The notes: generated from the sequence alone by a model not told the origin. A stretch of DNA of 64,000 bases from Desulfovibrio aminophilus DSM 12254 (GCF_000422565.1 NZ_AUMA01000003.1:186001-250000); one strand, 5' to 3'. Shown: positions 44,087 through 53,375, counted from the first letter of the stretch. A program made the numbers and translations.

Positions 44087-45793
44087 ATGAGCGCAGCCAA
44101 CCTCACCGCCAAATACCGGCCCCGGACCTTCGCCGAGGTGGCCGGACAGGACGCGGTCAAGGCCATCCTTTCCCGGGCCGCCGAAACCGGCCGGGTGGCC
44201 CCCGCCTATCTCTTCAGCGGCACGCGCGGGGTGGGGAAGACCACCATCGCGCGCATCTTCGCCAAGGCCCTCAACTGCGAGAAGGCCCCCACCGCCGAAC
44301 CCTGCAACGAGTGCGCGCACTGCCGCCAGATCACCGCGGGCGTGGCTCCGGACGTCATCGAGATCGACGGCGCGTCCAACCGCGGCATCGACGACGCCCG
44401 CCGCCTCAAGGAGGACATCGGCTACGCGCCAATCGAATGCCGCTACAAGATATTCATCATCGACGAAGCGCACATGCTCACCCGGGAGGCCTTCAACGCT
44501 CTGCTGAAGACTCTGGAGGAGCCTCCGGCCCGGGTGACCTTCATCCTGGCCACCACCGAGGCGCACAAGTTCCCGGCCACCATCCTCTCACGCTGTCAGC
44601 ATTACGCCTTCAAGATGCTGCCCCAGGCCGAGATCGCCGCCCATCTGGAGAAGATTCTCCGCCTGGAGAACGTGGACTTCGAGACCGGAGCGGTGCAGAT
44701 CATCGCCCGCCGGGCCTCGGGCAGCGTGCGCGACGGCATGTCCTTGTTGGGCCAGGCCCTGGCCTTCGGCGGTACGCGGCTGGCGGAGTCCGAGGTGCGC
44801 GGCTTCCTCGGGCTGGCCGGGCAGGATGTGTTCTTCGCCCTCATGGAGGTGCTTCAGGCCCGCGACCTGCCGGGCGTGGTTCTGCTTCTGCGCCGCATCC
44901 TGGACCAGGGCCTGGATTTGGGGTTCTTCCTGCGTGAGCTGTCCGGCTGTTGGCGGAACATGTTCCTCCTGCGCCAGGCGGGCGACGCGGCCCTGTCCGC
45001 TCTGGACCTTTCGGCCGAGGAGGCCCGCGCCTGGGGCGAGTGGGCCGTACGTTTTCAGCCCGGGCACATCCACGCCTGCTGGCAGATGACCCTGGAGAGC
45101 CAGCGCCGCATCCTCACCAGCATGGAGCCCGCGCAGGCCTTGGAGCTGCTGCTGCTCAACCTTGCCAGCCTGCCGGACTTGGTGGATATGGAGACCTTGG
45201 CCCCGGCCGCGTCCTCCGCGCCCCGAACGCCCTCGGCAGCCACTCCGCCCCGGCCCGCGCCGCGTCCGGCCCCCGTGCCGTCCCCGACTTCTCCGGCGGC
45301 GTCGCGCCCGGCTCCGGCCCCCTCGTTCCGCGCCGAGTCGCGCGCCGAGGCCGAGCCCGAGACCGAGCCCGGGGACGACGCTGAACCGGACCCCGCCGCG
45401 CCGGAAGTCACCGGGCCGGACCCCGCCGCCCAACCGGACTGGGGGGGCTTCGTGGAGTTCCTGGTGCGCAAGAACGGCCAGGCCGAGTCCAAGATTCCCG
45501 GGTTGCGCCAGCTTTCCGGCGCGCTGGAGGGGCGCACCCTGGTGGTGCATTGCCCCACGTCCTATCTGGCCAACCGCCTGAGCGCTCCAGAGTGTCTGAA
45601 GGCCCTGACGCGTTTCACGCGGGAGTATTTCGGCCCGGACATGAGCGTCCGCCTGGACCGCGCGCCCGAGGCGCAGCAGCGCCGCAGCCTGGATGAACTC
45701 AGGACCGAGGCCATGGAGGACCAGGGGGTGCGCCGGGTTCTGGAGTCCTTTCAGGCCAAGGTGTTGAACGTGGAGCCCCGTCGCCCGGGCTGA
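44087..45793 (+). CDS. dnaX: DNA polymerase III subunit gamma/tau
   Basis: Clamp-loader ATPase, 568 residues. Walker A is GTRGVGKTT (residues 45-53). The zinc module uses CEKAPTAEPC, CNEC and the His/Cys that follow; Walker B DEAHMLTREAF and sensor SRCQHYAF are present. The C-terminal region (about 375-450) is a Pro/Ala/Glu-rich linker followed by a domain that probably binds the polymerase. I saw no slippery A-run for a programmed gamma frameshift. It leads the dnaX-ybaB-recR group, a conserved order. Confidence 0.93.
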   Translation: MSAANLTAKYRPRTFAEVAGQDAVKAILSRAAETGRVAPAYLFSGTRGVGKTTIARIFAKALNCEKAPTAEPCNECAHCRQITAGVAPDVIEIDGASNRGIDDARRLKEDIGYAPIECRYKIFIIDEAHMLTREAFNALLKTLEEPPARVTFILATTEAHKFPATILSRCQHYAFKMLPQAEIAAHLEKILRLENVDFETGAVQIIARRASGSVRDGMSLLGQALAFGGTRLAESEVRGFLGLAGQDVFFALMEVLQARDLPGVVLLLRRILDQGLDLGFFLRELSGCWRNMFLLRQAGDAALSALDLSAEEARAWGEWAVRFQPGHIHACWQMTLESQRRILTSMEPAQALELLLLNLASLPDLVDMETLAPAASSAPRTPSAATPPRPAPRPAPVPSPTSPAASRPAPAPSFRAESRAEAEPETEPGDDAEPDPAAPEVTGPDPAAQPDWGGFVEFLVRKNGQAESKIPGLRQLSGALEGRTLVVHCPTSYLANRLSAPECLKALTRFTREYFGPDMSVRLDRAPEAQQRRSLDELRTEAMEDQGVRRVLESFQAKVLNVEPRRPG

Positions 45794-45808
45794 ACCGACC
45801 GTTCACCG

Positions 45809-45830
45809 AAAAAATCGCGACATCCGCGAT
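45809..45830 (-). terminator. Antisense-oriented hairpin with U tract between dnaX and ybaB
   Basis: On the minus strand ATCGCG/CGCGAT (45814-45819 with 45825-45830, loop of five) is followed by six Ts (complement of 45809-45814). It would stop transcription running leftwards into dnaX; for the plus strand it has no U tract. No minus-strand gene precedes it, so its purpose is unclear. Confidence 0.4.
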
Positions 45831-45861
45831 CCCAATCCGTTAGCTCGCTGGAGGTTCATTG

Positions 45862-46173
45862 ATGAAGGGCATGAACGAGATGCTGCGGCAGGCGCAGATC
45901 ATGCAGAAAAAGCTGCTCGCCGCCCAGGAAGGCTTGAAGTCCAAGGTAGTGGAGGCCGCCAGCGGAGGCGGCATGGTCATGGTCCAGGCCAACGGAAGCC
46001 AGGAGATCATTTCCGTGACCATCGACCCCTCCGTGGTCGCTTCGGGTGACGTCGAGATGCTGCAGGATCTGGTCCTGGCCGCCGTCAACGAGGCCCTCAA
46101 GAAGGCCAAGGAGATCATGGAGCAGGAGATGGGGCAGGTCACGGGCGGCATGCGCATCCCGGGTCTGCTCTAG
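45862..46173 (+). CDS. ybaB: Nucleoid-associated protein YbaB/EbfC
   Basis: 103 residues, a small DNA-binding protein that forms dimers with tweezers-like shape. Family segments are MNEMLRQAQIMQKKLLAAQE at the N terminus, then EAASGGGMVMVQANGSQEI and the helical tail with MGQVTGGM. The TTG at 45859 directly precedes the ATG at 45862; the ATG with GGAGG is the better start. It lies between dnaX and recR as in most bacteria, and its stop is eight bases before recR. Confidence 0.94.
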   Translation: MKGMNEMLRQAQIMQKKLLAAQEGLKSKVVEAASGGGMVMVQANGSQEIISVTIDPSVVASGDVEMLQDLVLAAVNEALKKAKEIMEQEMGQVTGGMRIPGLL

Positions 46174-46181
46174 GGGGCGGC

Positions 46182-46787
46182 GTGGACAAGCTTCCCGGTC
46201 CCCTCAAGGACGTGGTGGAGCGGCTCACGCGGCTGCCGGGCATCGGGCCCAAGTCGGCCCTGCGCATCGGCCTGCACCTGCTCAAGCTGCCCCGGGAATC
46301 GGCCCAGGACTTCGGCCGCGGCATCATCGAGCTGCGGGAACGGCTCTGCCTCTGCGAAGAGTGCGCCAGTCTGGCCGAGACCAGCCCGTGCCCCCTGTGT
46401 TCGGATCCCGCGCGGCTGCCGGATCAGCTTTGTCTGGTGGCCGACTGGGACTCGCTCCTGAACATGGAGGAGATGGGGCTGTACAAGGGGCGCTATCTCG
46501 TCCTGGGCGGACTGCTCTCGCCCTTGGACGGGATCGGGCCGGGGAACCTGGAGTTCGAGCGCCTGCGTCGCCGTCTGGCCCGGGGCGAGGTGCGCGAGAT
46601 CGTCCTGGCCCTCGGGGCGACGCTGGAGTCCGAGACCACGGCGTCCTACGTCAAGAACCTGGTGGAGGCGGATTTCCCGGAGGTGGCCGTGAGCCGCCTA
46701 GCCCAGGGCATCCCCATGGGCGGGGAGGTCAAGTACATGGACAGGGAGACGCTCAGGCAGTCTCTCCTGTACCGTCAGAAGGTCTAA
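46182..46787 (+). CDS. recR: Recombination mediator RecR
   Basis: 201 residues. RecR works with RecO to load RecA at gaps. The N-terminal helix-hairpin-helix (LTRLPGIGPKSALRIGLHLL) is followed by a four-Cys zinc finger (CLCEECASLAETSPCPLC). Then comes a Toprim domain (VADWDSLLNMEEMGLYKGRY to GEVREIVLALGATLESETTA, quoted in part) ending with the VSRLAQGIPMGGEVKY motif. GTG start. The porG gene follows after 42 bases, before any terminator. Confidence 0.95.
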   Translation: MDKLPGPLKDVVERLTRLPGIGPKSALRIGLHLLKLPRESAQDFGRGIIELRERLCLCEECASLAETSPCPLCSDPARLPDQLCLVADWDSLLNMEEMGLYKGRYLVLGGLLSPLDGIGPGNLEFERLRRRLARGEVREIVLALGATLESETTASYVKNLVEADFPEVAVSRLAQGIPMGGEVKYMDRETLRQSLLYRQKV

Positions 46788-46829
46788 CGGCCGGGGGAGT
46801 CCCGGCCCAACCACGGAGCGGGGACGACC

Positions 46830-47375
46830 ATGATCGAGATTCGCATTCACGGCAGGGGCGGGCAGGGCGGCGTGACCTCGGCGGAGCTTCTGGCCCGGGC
46901 GGCCATCGCCGACGGGCGGTTCGCCCAGGCCTTCCCGAGCTTCGGGCCCGAGCGGCGCGGCGCGCCGGTGCAGGCCTTCGTGCGCGTGGACGGCAAGAAG
47001 ATCCGCCTGCGCGAAAAGATTTACGAGCCGGACTTGGTCCTGGTCCTGGACCCCACGCTGCTGGACATCGTGGATGTGGCCGAGGGCCTCAAGGAAGGTG
47101 GCATGGTCGTGGTCAACTCGGCCCAGCCCGCCGAGGAATTGAAACGCAAGTACGGCTGGCCCAAGGCCGCCTGCGTGGACGCCGGCAAGGTGGCCCTGGA
47201 GGAACTGGGGGTGCCGATCACCAACACGACCATGCTCGGGGCTCTGCTCAAGGCCTCCGGGCTCCTGGACGTGGACGGCATGCGCGAGGTCATTGACGAG
47301 CGCTTCGGCCCCAAGCTGGGGCCCAAGAACTACAAGGCCCTGGAGCGCGCCTTCCGGGAGACCGCCGTCGCCTAG
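46830..47375 (+). CDS. porG: Pyruvate:ferredoxin oxidoreductase gamma subunit
   Basis: 181 residues, the gamma subunit of 2-oxoacid:ferredoxin oxidoreductases. The N-terminal IRIHGRGGQGGVTSAELLARAA and the FPSFGPERRGAPVQAFVRV segment, which binds near CoA, identify it. It is the only stand-alone gamma subunit in the window, and the only one porDAB (33836-36247, opposite strand) could use, since korA carries its own gamma domain. It directly follows recR and shares its terminator, so it appears to be expressed with recombination genes. Confidence 0.9.
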   Translation: MIEIRIHGRGGQGGVTSAELLARAAIADGRFAQAFPSFGPERRGAPVQAFVRVDGKKIRLREKIYEPDLVLVLDPTLLDIVDVAEGLKEGGMVVVNSAQPAEELKRKYGWPKAACVDAGKVALEELGVPITNTTMLGALLKASGLLDVDGMREVIDERFGPKLGPKNYKALERAFRETAVA

Positions 47376-47398
47376 CCAAACGCGGCGATGATTGCTAC

Positions 47399-47424
47399 AA
47401 AGGGCCGGTCGACCGGCCCTTTTT
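47399..47424 (+). terminator. Terminator after porG
   Basis: A perfect palindrome: AAAGGGCCGG (47399-47408), loop TCGA, CCGGCCCTTT (47413-47422), with Ts to 47424. It separates porG from recD2. Confidence 0.88.
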
Positions 47425-47442
47425 CATTTCCCGAGGAACTTC

Positions 47443-49638
47443 GTGCCCGAAACCATCACCGTCGAAATCCACACTGTCGTCTTCTCCAACCCGGACAACG
47501 GCTACACCGTGGCCCGGGGCCGCTGCAAGGACGAGCCCGGCCTGACCACCATCGTCGGCTGCTTGGGCCGCCCCTCCCCGGGCGAGTCCCTGATCCTCAC
47601 CGGAGAGTGGAAGTTCCATCCGCGCTTCGGCCGCCAGTTCGAGGTCCAGACCTTCGAGCAGGGCCGCCCGGCCACGGAGAACGGCGTGATCCGCTTCCTG
47701 GCCTCGGCGGCGATCAAAAACGTGGGCCCCAAGCTGGCCGAGCGCATGGTGAGCAAGTTCGGCATGGAGGTTCTGGACATCCTCGACGACGAGCCGGAGA
47801 AGCTCCTGGAGGTGCGCGGCATCTCCAAGAAGAAGCTGGTGGACATCGTGGATTCCTGGAGCCGCCAGCGGGAGATCAAGAACCTCATCGTCTTTCTGCA
47901 CAGCCACGAGGTCCCGCCCACCTTCGCCCCGCGCATCTTCCAGCTCTGGGGCGCGCAGGCCGTGGCCAAGCTGCGCGAGAATCCCTACGAGCTGGCCTAC
48001 GAGATCAGGGGCGTGGGCTTCAAGACCGCCGACAACATGGCCCTCAAGCTGGGCTTCGCCCCGGACGCGCCCGCGCGCCTGGAGGCCGCCGTGGTCTATG
48101 CCCTGTTCTCCCTGAGCGAGCGGGCCGGGCACCTCTTCTGCCCCAAGGACAAGCTCTTCGAGGAGGTCTCGCGCATGCTCGGCGGCGGCCTGGACCCCCA
48201 GGCCCTGGACGACGCCCTGGCCGTCCTGGAGGAGAAGAAGCGGGTCCGGGTGGAGCCCCTGCCCGAGCTGGAGATCGACGACGCCGTCTACCTCCAGCAT
48301 TTCTGGAAGTGGGAGCGTGAAACCGCCCAGCGACTCTTCGGCTTGGCCGCCCACCCCACGCCCGTGAGCCGGGCCAAGGTGGAGGCGACCCTGCCCAAGG
48401 TGGAGAAGGTGGTGGGCATCGAGCTGACCCCGGAGCAGCGCGAGGCCGTGTTCGGGGCCTGTGTGAACAAGTCCTTCATCATCACCGGCGGCCCGGGCAC
48501 CGGCAAGACCACCATCACCCGGGCCGTGGTCCGCACGCTTCAGGATCTGGGCCTGAAGATCAAGCTGGCCGCGCCCACGGGCCGCGCCGCCAAGCGCATG
48601 ACCGAGGCCACGGGCTTTCCGGCCCAGACCGTGCACCGCATGCTTCAGTACCAGCCCGACGGCTCGTTCCACTACTGCGAGGAGCAGAAGCTCAAGGCCG
48701 ACGTGCTCGTGGTGGACGAAGCCTCCATGCTCGACGCCCAGCTTTTCCTTTCCGTGTTGCGGGCCCTGCCTCTGACCTGCCGCCTCGTTCTGGTGGGCGA
48801 CGTGAACCAGTTGCCCTCCGTAGGCCCGGGCAATGTGTTGGGCGACCTGCTGGAAAGCGGAGCCGTGCCCTCGGCCGTGCTCACGCACATCTTCCGCCAG
48901 GCCCTGGAGAGCTGCATCATCCGCAACGCCCACCGCATCAATGCCGGGCAGTTTCCGGTGCTCGACCCTCGTCCGGCGCCGGAAGCCGACTTCTTCTGGG
49001 TCGTGCAGGAAGACCCGCAACGGGTCCAGTCCATCATCGTGGAAACCGTCTGCCAGCGCATCCCCGAACGCTACGGCCTGGACCCCCTGCGCGAGGTCCA
49101 GGTGCTCACGCCCATGCACAAGGGCGAGGTCGGCACCCAGGCCCTGAACGAGGTGCTCCAGGATCGCCTGAACCCCCGCCTGGGCCCGGAGATCAAGCGC
49201 GGCAACTGCCGCTTCCGGGTCGGCGACCGGGTTCTGCAGCTGCGCAACAACTACGACAAGGACGTGTTCAACGGCGACCTGGGCTGGATCCTGGACCTGG
49301 ATCCGGAGGAGGGCTCCCTGGTGGTGGACTTCGAGGGCGACGCCGTGCCCTACGAGCCCTCGGAGCTGGACGACCTGGCCCTGGCCTACGCCGTGAGCGT
49401 GCACAAATCCCAGGGCAGCGAATACCCGGCCGTGGTCATGCCCGTGGTCACCCAGCACTACCTTCTGCTGCAGCGCAACCTGCTCTACACCGGTCTGACC
49501 CGGGCGCGGCGGCTGGCCGTGCTGGTAGGCAGCGAGCGGGCCCTGCGCATCGGCCTGAACAACGTCACCGCCGGTCGTCGTCAGACTTATCTGCGCCACC
49601 GCTTGCGCGAGGTCTTCGCCAACAGCCTTCTGGCCTGA
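47443..49638 (+). CDS. recD2: RecD2-like ATP-dependent 5'-3' DNA helicase
   Basis: 731 residues, SF1B helicase. An N-terminal region (about 1-330) holds an OB-like part and helix-hairpin-helix (ASAAIKNVGPKLAERMVSKFG, and YEIRGVGFKTADNMALKLG), then the motor core. Walker A is GGPGTGKTT (350-357) and motif II is VVDEASML. The late YAVSVHKSQGSEYPAVVM and RNLLYTGLTRARRLAV are motifs V and VI. The GTG at 47443 with GAGGA at a fitting distance is preferred to the longer frame through the terminator. Stand-alone RecD2 is typical where recBC is absent. Confidence 0.92.
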   Translation: MPETITVEIHTVVFSNPDNGYTVARGRCKDEPGLTTIVGCLGRPSPGESLILTGEWKFHPRFGRQFEVQTFEQGRPATENGVIRFLASAAIKNVGPKLAERMVSKFGMEVLDILDDEPEKLLEVRGISKKKLVDIVDSWSRQREIKNLIVFLHSHEVPPTFAPRIFQLWGAQAVAKLRENPYELAYEIRGVGFKTADNMALKLGFAPDAPARLEAAVVYALFSLSERAGHLFCPKDKLFEEVSRMLGGGLDPQALDDALAVLEEKKRVRVEPLPELEIDDAVYLQHFWKWERETAQRLFGLAAHPTPVSRAKVEATLPKVEKVVGIELTPEQREAVFGACVNKSFIITGGPGTGKTTITRAVVRTLQDLGLKIKLAAPTGRAAKRMTEATGFPAQTVHRMLQYQPDGSFHYCEEQKLKADVLVVDEASMLDAQLFLSVLRALPLTCRLVLVGDVNQLPSVGPGNVLGDLLESGAVPSAVLTHIFRQALESCIIRNAHRINAGQFPVLDPRPAPEADFFWVVQEDPQRVQSIIVETVCQRIPERYGLDPLREVQVLTPMHKGEVGTQALNEVLQDRLNPRLGPEIKRGNCRFRVGDRVLQLRNNYDKDVFNGDLGWILDLDPEEGSLVVDFEGDAVPYEPSELDDLALAYAVSVHKSQGSEYPAVVMPVVTQHYLLLQRNLLYTGLTRARRLAVLVGSERALRIGLNNVTAGRRQTYLRHRLREVFANSLLA

Positions 49639-49726
49639 CGTTCGCGGCGCGGGCCGATTTCTTCTTCCCAAGCCGGGGCATTTTGCTACTATGGGGCCAA
49701 CGCACCCATACAAGGAGAAGACCCAT

Positions 49727-50233
49727 ATGCTCGGCAAGAAGATGGAAAAAGCCCTCAACGACCAGATCACCTGGGAATTCTATTCCGGCTACATCTATCT
49801 CTCCATGTCCGCCTGGTTCCAGGCGCAGGGCCTGCCCGGCTTCGCCAACTGGATGGAAGTCCAGAACCAGGAGGAGGTCTTCCACGCCACCAAGATGTTC
49901 CGCTACGTCCTGGAGTCCGGCGCCAAGGTGGAGTTGGGCGCCATCGCCAAGCCCAAGGCCGCCTGGAAGAAGCCCCTGGACGCCTTCCAGGACGCCCTGG
50001 CCCACGAGCAGGGCGTGACCGCCCGGATCAACGCGCTTGTGGATCTGGCCCAAAAGGAGAAGGACCACGCCACGAACAACTTCCTGCAGTGGTTCGTGTC
50101 CGAGCAGGTGGAGGAGGAGGCCAACGTCTCCGACATCATCTCCAAGCTCAGGTTGGTGGGTGACGGCGGCGCGCTGTTCATGCTGGACAAGGATCTGGCG
50201 ACACGCGTGTTCACACCGCCGGTCGGAGCCTAG
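49727..50233 (+). CDS. ftn: Ferritin (FtnA-like, non-haem)
   Basis: 168-residue four-helix-bundle ferritin. Metal-centre ligands lie in NDQITWEFYSGYIYLSM (Glu of helix A), QNQEEVFHATKMFRYV (Glu/His of helix B), and EEANVSDIISKLRLVG (helix D). No Met-haem motif is present, so this is a storage ferritin distinct from bfr. The ATG at 49727 follows AAGGAG; an in-frame ATG at 49691 is not needed. First gene of a unit that continues with the rubrerythrin-like gene. Confidence 0.92.
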   Translation: MLGKKMEKALNDQITWEFYSGYIYLSMSAWFQAQGLPGFANWMEVQNQEEVFHATKMFRYVLESGAKVELGAIAKPKAAWKKPLDAFQDALAHEQGVTARINALVDLAQKEKDHATNNFLQWFVSEQVEEEANVSDIISKLRLVGDGGALFMLDKDLATRVFTPPVGA

Positions 50234-50267
50234 CGCCGCGGTTCGGACGCGGAACAGGGAGGAAGCC

Positions 50268-50789
50268 ATGAGCGACCAATCCCAACGCATGCTCTGCAAG
50301 GCCCTCGAATTGGCCGAAAAGAGCGCGGAGTTCTATGAGGGCAACATCGACGCCTGCCCCGACGGCCTGGGGCGGGAAGTGTTCGAGATGGTCCGCGAGG
50401 CCGAGCGCGATCACTTGGACCGGGTGAAGGAGATTCATGACGCCGTGATCGGAGGCGCGGCCTGGGGGGCCGCCTGTGTGCTGGACGAGGCCGACGAGGA
50501 GGACGCCCTGTCCGTGTTCCGGGGCATCGCGGCGCAGTACGAGACAGACGATTCCTGCTCCACCGAGGTGGAGGCGCTGAACATGGCCCTGGACCTCAAG
50601 CTGGCCCTGGTGACCTTCTACGAGGAATGGCTCGAGGAGGCCGAGGACGAGACCGAGCGCGAGTTCGTCGAGCGCATGGTCCAAGAGCAGCGCGGCCACT
50701 ACATCATGCTCTCTGATCTCCAATACTACTACGAGGATCCCGAGGGCTGGGCCCTGGACCAGGGCGGCGGTTCCCTGGACGGGGTCTAG
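50268..50789 (+). CDS. Rubrerythrin-like diiron protein
   Basis: 173 residues of the ferritin-like/rubrerythrin family without the C-terminal rubredoxin domain. ExxH pairs appear as EAERDH and EQRGH, with further Glu residues in AEKSAEFYEG and TFYEEWLEEAEDE. Likely an oxidative-stress diiron peroxidase. No Cys4 rubredoxin motif follows. Thirty-four bases from ftn and 13 from korA, all on the same strand. GGGAGG precedes the ATG. Role inferred from family only. Confidence 0.85.
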   Translation: MSDQSQRMLCKALELAEKSAEFYEGNIDACPDGLGREVFEMVREAERDHLDRVKEIHDAVIGGAAWGAACVLDEADEEDALSVFRGIAAQYETDDSCSTEVEALNMALDLKLALVTFYEEWLEEAEDETEREFVERMVQEQRGHYIMLSDLQYYYEDPEGWALDQGGGSLDGV

Positions 50790-50802
50790 GCCGGGAGGCG
50801 TC

Positions 50803-52500
50803 ATGAGCGGACCGGGCATCAATATCGTCATCGGCGGTGAAGCCGGACAGGGTCTGGTGACGGTCGGCGACACCCTGTCCCGGGCCCTGACTCGCGCCGG
50901 GTACGAGATCATCGTCACCCAGGACTACATGTCGCGCATACGGGGCGGCCACAACACCTTCGCCATCCGCACCGGGCCGGACCCGGTTCTGGCCCCCACC
51001 ATGGACATCGACATCCTGGTGGCCCTGGACCAAGAGAGCGTGGACCTGCACGCCGGGCAGCTCACGGCCCGAGGGCTCATCGTGGCCGGAGACGACCTCC
51101 GGTTGCCTGACGCGCCCTGCCTGCGGGTGCCCTATCGTCGCCTGGCTCCCAAGCCGCTCTATGACAACGTGGCGGCCCTGGGCGTGCTCGGCTCGGCGAT
51201 CTGCAACGATCTGAGCATCCTGGAAAGGCTCGTGTCCGAGGCCTTCGGGAAGAAGGGCCCGGAGGTGGTCGAAGCCAACCTGTCCGTGCTCCGGGCGGCC
51301 TACGCCTGGGTCAGGCAGCAGGAGCCCTCCTTCGCCTGCATGCCGCCCGCGCCGGCCGACGCCGGCCCCCGGATCATGCTCAACGGCAACGAGGCCATCG
51401 CCCTGGGCGCGCTGGCCGGAGGCTGCGACTTCCTGTCCTTCTATCCCATGACCCCGGGCACCTCCGTGGCCCTGACCCTCATCGACAAGGGCCGCGCGAC
51501 CGGGCTGGTGGCCGAGCAGGCCGAGGACGAGATCGCGGCCGTGAACATGGCCCTGGGCGCGGCCTATGCCGGAGCCCGGGCCATCGTCTCCACTTCGGGC
51601 GGCGGCTTCGCGCTCATGTGCGAGGGAGTGAGCCTGGCTGGCATGCTTGAGCTGTCCGTCGTCATCGTAGTGGCCCAGCGGCCCGGCCCGGCCACGGGAC
51701 TGCCGACCCGCACCGAGCAGGCCGACCTGAACCTCGTGCTCTACGCCGGGCATGGCGAGTTTCCCCGGGCCGTGTTCGCCCCCGGCGGGGTGGAGGACTG
51801 CTTCTACCTGACGCATCGGGCCTTCGATCTGGCCGAGCGCTACCAGTCCCCGGCCTTCGTGCTCACGGACCAGTTCCTGGCTGATTCCCACCGCTCCGTG
51901 GCCCCCTTCGACCTGGACGCCCTGCCCGCGCCGCCGGAACACCTGCTCCGGCCGGAGGAGGGCCGAGCCTACAAACGCTATCGGATCACCGAGGACGGGG
52001 TGTCGCCCCGGGCCATTCCCGGGTTCTCCGAGGCCCTGGTGGTCTCCGACTCCGACGAGCACACCGAGGACGGCAAGCTCACCGAGGATCTATCCGTGCG
52101 TACGGCCATGCAGGACAAGCGCCTGCGCAAGGGTTACGGGCTCATCGAGGAGACCGTGCCGCCGGATTACTACGGCCCGGATCGGCCCGCCCTCCTGCTG
52201 GTCTGCTGGGGTTCGACCCTGGGCGCGGCCTTGGAGGCCATGCGACACCTGGAGGGAAGGGAGATGCGCGCGGCGGTCCTGCATTTCCGGCAGGTCTGGC
52301 CGCTCAATGGGAGACAGTTCCTGCCCTTCCTGGAAGAGGCCGGGCGCGTGGTCATGGTGGAGGGCAACTCCACGGGCCAGCTGGCGGCCCTCATCCGCCA
52401 GGAAACCGGCTTTCTCATCGACAACCTGATCCTGCGCTACGACGGCCTGCCCTTCACCGCCGCCTTCATTCTGGCCGGTCTGGGCAAGCTCGACGTCTGA
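50803..52500 (+). CDS. korA: 2-oxoacid:ferredoxin oxidoreductase, fused gamma-alpha subunit
   Basis: 565-residue fusion. The gamma domain (about 1-185) starts INIVIGGEAGQGLVTVGDTL and contains DYMSRIRGGHNTFAIR. The alpha domain (about 190-565) carries FYPMTPGTSVALTL, QAEDEIAAVNMALGAAYAGAR and STSGGGFALM. This arrangement is that of KorA-type 2-oxoglutarate oxidoreductases. Paired with korB just downstream. The name rests on subunit layout; the actual oxoacid could differ. Confidence 0.9.
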   Translation: MSGPGINIVIGGEAGQGLVTVGDTLSRALTRAGYEIIVTQDYMSRIRGGHNTFAIRTGPDPVLAPTMDIDILVALDQESVDLHAGQLTARGLIVAGDDLRLPDAPCLRVPYRRLAPKPLYDNVAALGVLGSAICNDLSILERLVSEAFGKKGPEVVEANLSVLRAAYAWVRQQEPSFACMPPAPADAGPRIMLNGNEAIALGALAGGCDFLSFYPMTPGTSVALTLIDKGRATGLVAEQAEDEIAAVNMALGAAYAGARAIVSTSGGGFALMCEGVSLAGMLELSVVIVVAQRPGPATGLPTRTEQADLNLVLYAGHGEFPRAVFAPGGVEDCFYLTHRAFDLAERYQSPAFVLTDQFLADSHRSVAPFDLDALPAPPEHLLRPEEGRAYKRYRITEDGVSPRAIPGFSEALVVSDSDEHTEDGKLTEDLSVRTAMQDKRLRKGYGLIEETVPPDYYGPDRPALLLVCWGSTLGAALEAMRHLEGREMRAAVLHFRQVWPLNGRQFLPFLEEAGRVVMVEGNSTGQLAALIRQETGFLIDNLILRYDGLPFTAAFILAGLGKLDV

Positions 52501-52510
52501 GGAGGCCGCC

Positions 52511-53362
52511 ATGGTCAGCGTGGAAGAGTATGGACAGTACGAGACGGCTTGGTGCCCGGGGTGCGGCAATCACGCCATTCTCAAGGCCGTGAAGAAGGCC
52601 CTGGCCGGTTTGGGGCTCGCGCCCCACGAAGTGCTCATGGTCACGGGCATCGGCCAGGCGGCCAAGGCTCCGTTGTATATGAACTGCAACATGTTCACCG
52701 GCCTGCACGGTCGGGCTCTGCCCGCGGCCACCGGTGCGCGTCTCGCCAACCCGGAACTGACCGTCATCGTGGAGAGCGGCGACGGGTGCAGCTACGGCGA
52801 GGGCGGCAACCATTTCCTGGCGGCCCTGCGGCGCAACGTGAACTTGACGCTTTTGGCCCACGACAACCAAGTCTACGGTCTGACCAAGGGGCAGGCCAGC
52901 CCGACGACCATGCAGGGCATGAAGACCAAAGCCCAACCCTTCGGTCAGCCCTCGATGGCCTTCAGTCCCCTGGCCGTGGCCGTGACCATGCGCGCTGGTT
53001 TCGTGGCCCGGGGGTTCTCCGGGGAGATCGATCACCTGGCCGGGCTCATCCAGGAGGCCGTGCGGCATCCGGGTTTCGCCCTGGTGGACATTCTCCAGCC
53101 CTGCGTCTCGTTCAACAAGCTGAACACCTTCTCCTGGTACAAGGAACGAGTTTACAGGCTCGGTCCGGAGCACGATCCCACGGATTTCTCACAGGCCATG
53201 AACAAGGCCCTGGAATTCGGGGAGCGCATCCCCATCGGCGTGATCGCGCGCAACGATCGACCCCCGTTCGAGACGGGCGTGCCCGGGCTGACCCGTGGGC
53301 CGCTGGCCGCCCGGAGCCTGAACCGTGACGAGCTGCGTCGGATCGTGGAGTCCTATGCCTGA
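52511..53362 (+). CDS. korB: 2-oxoacid:ferredoxin oxidoreductase beta subunit
   Basis: 283 residues, TPP-binding beta subunit. The N-terminal WCPGCGNHAILKAVKKAL is the family opening, with Cys residues for the cluster. The TPP motif begins ESGDGCSYGEGGNHFL, and its Asn lies in LLAHDNQVYGLTKGQ. ILQPCVSFN supplies a late conserved Cys. GAGGAGGCC precedes the ATG. It forms the enzyme with korA. The short distance (10 bases) fits one transcript. Confidence 0.92.
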   Translation: MVSVEEYGQYETAWCPGCGNHAILKAVKKALAGLGLAPHEVLMVTGIGQAAKAPLYMNCNMFTGLHGRALPAATGARLANPELTVIVESGDGCSYGEGGNHFLAALRRNVNLTLLAHDNQVYGLTKGQASPTTMQGMKTKAQPFGQPSMAFSPLAVAVTMRAGFVARGFSGEIDHLAGLIQEAVRHPGFALVDILQPCVSFNKLNTFSWYKERVYRLGPEHDPTDFSQAMNKALEFGERIPIGVIARNDRPPFETGVPGLTRGPLAARSLNRDELRRIVESYA

Positions 53363-53375
53363 GAAGGAGAACCTC

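Noticed and set aside
47395-49770. 791-residue minus-strand open frame across recD2
   Set aside because: Antisense of a complete RecD2 with all helicase motifs.
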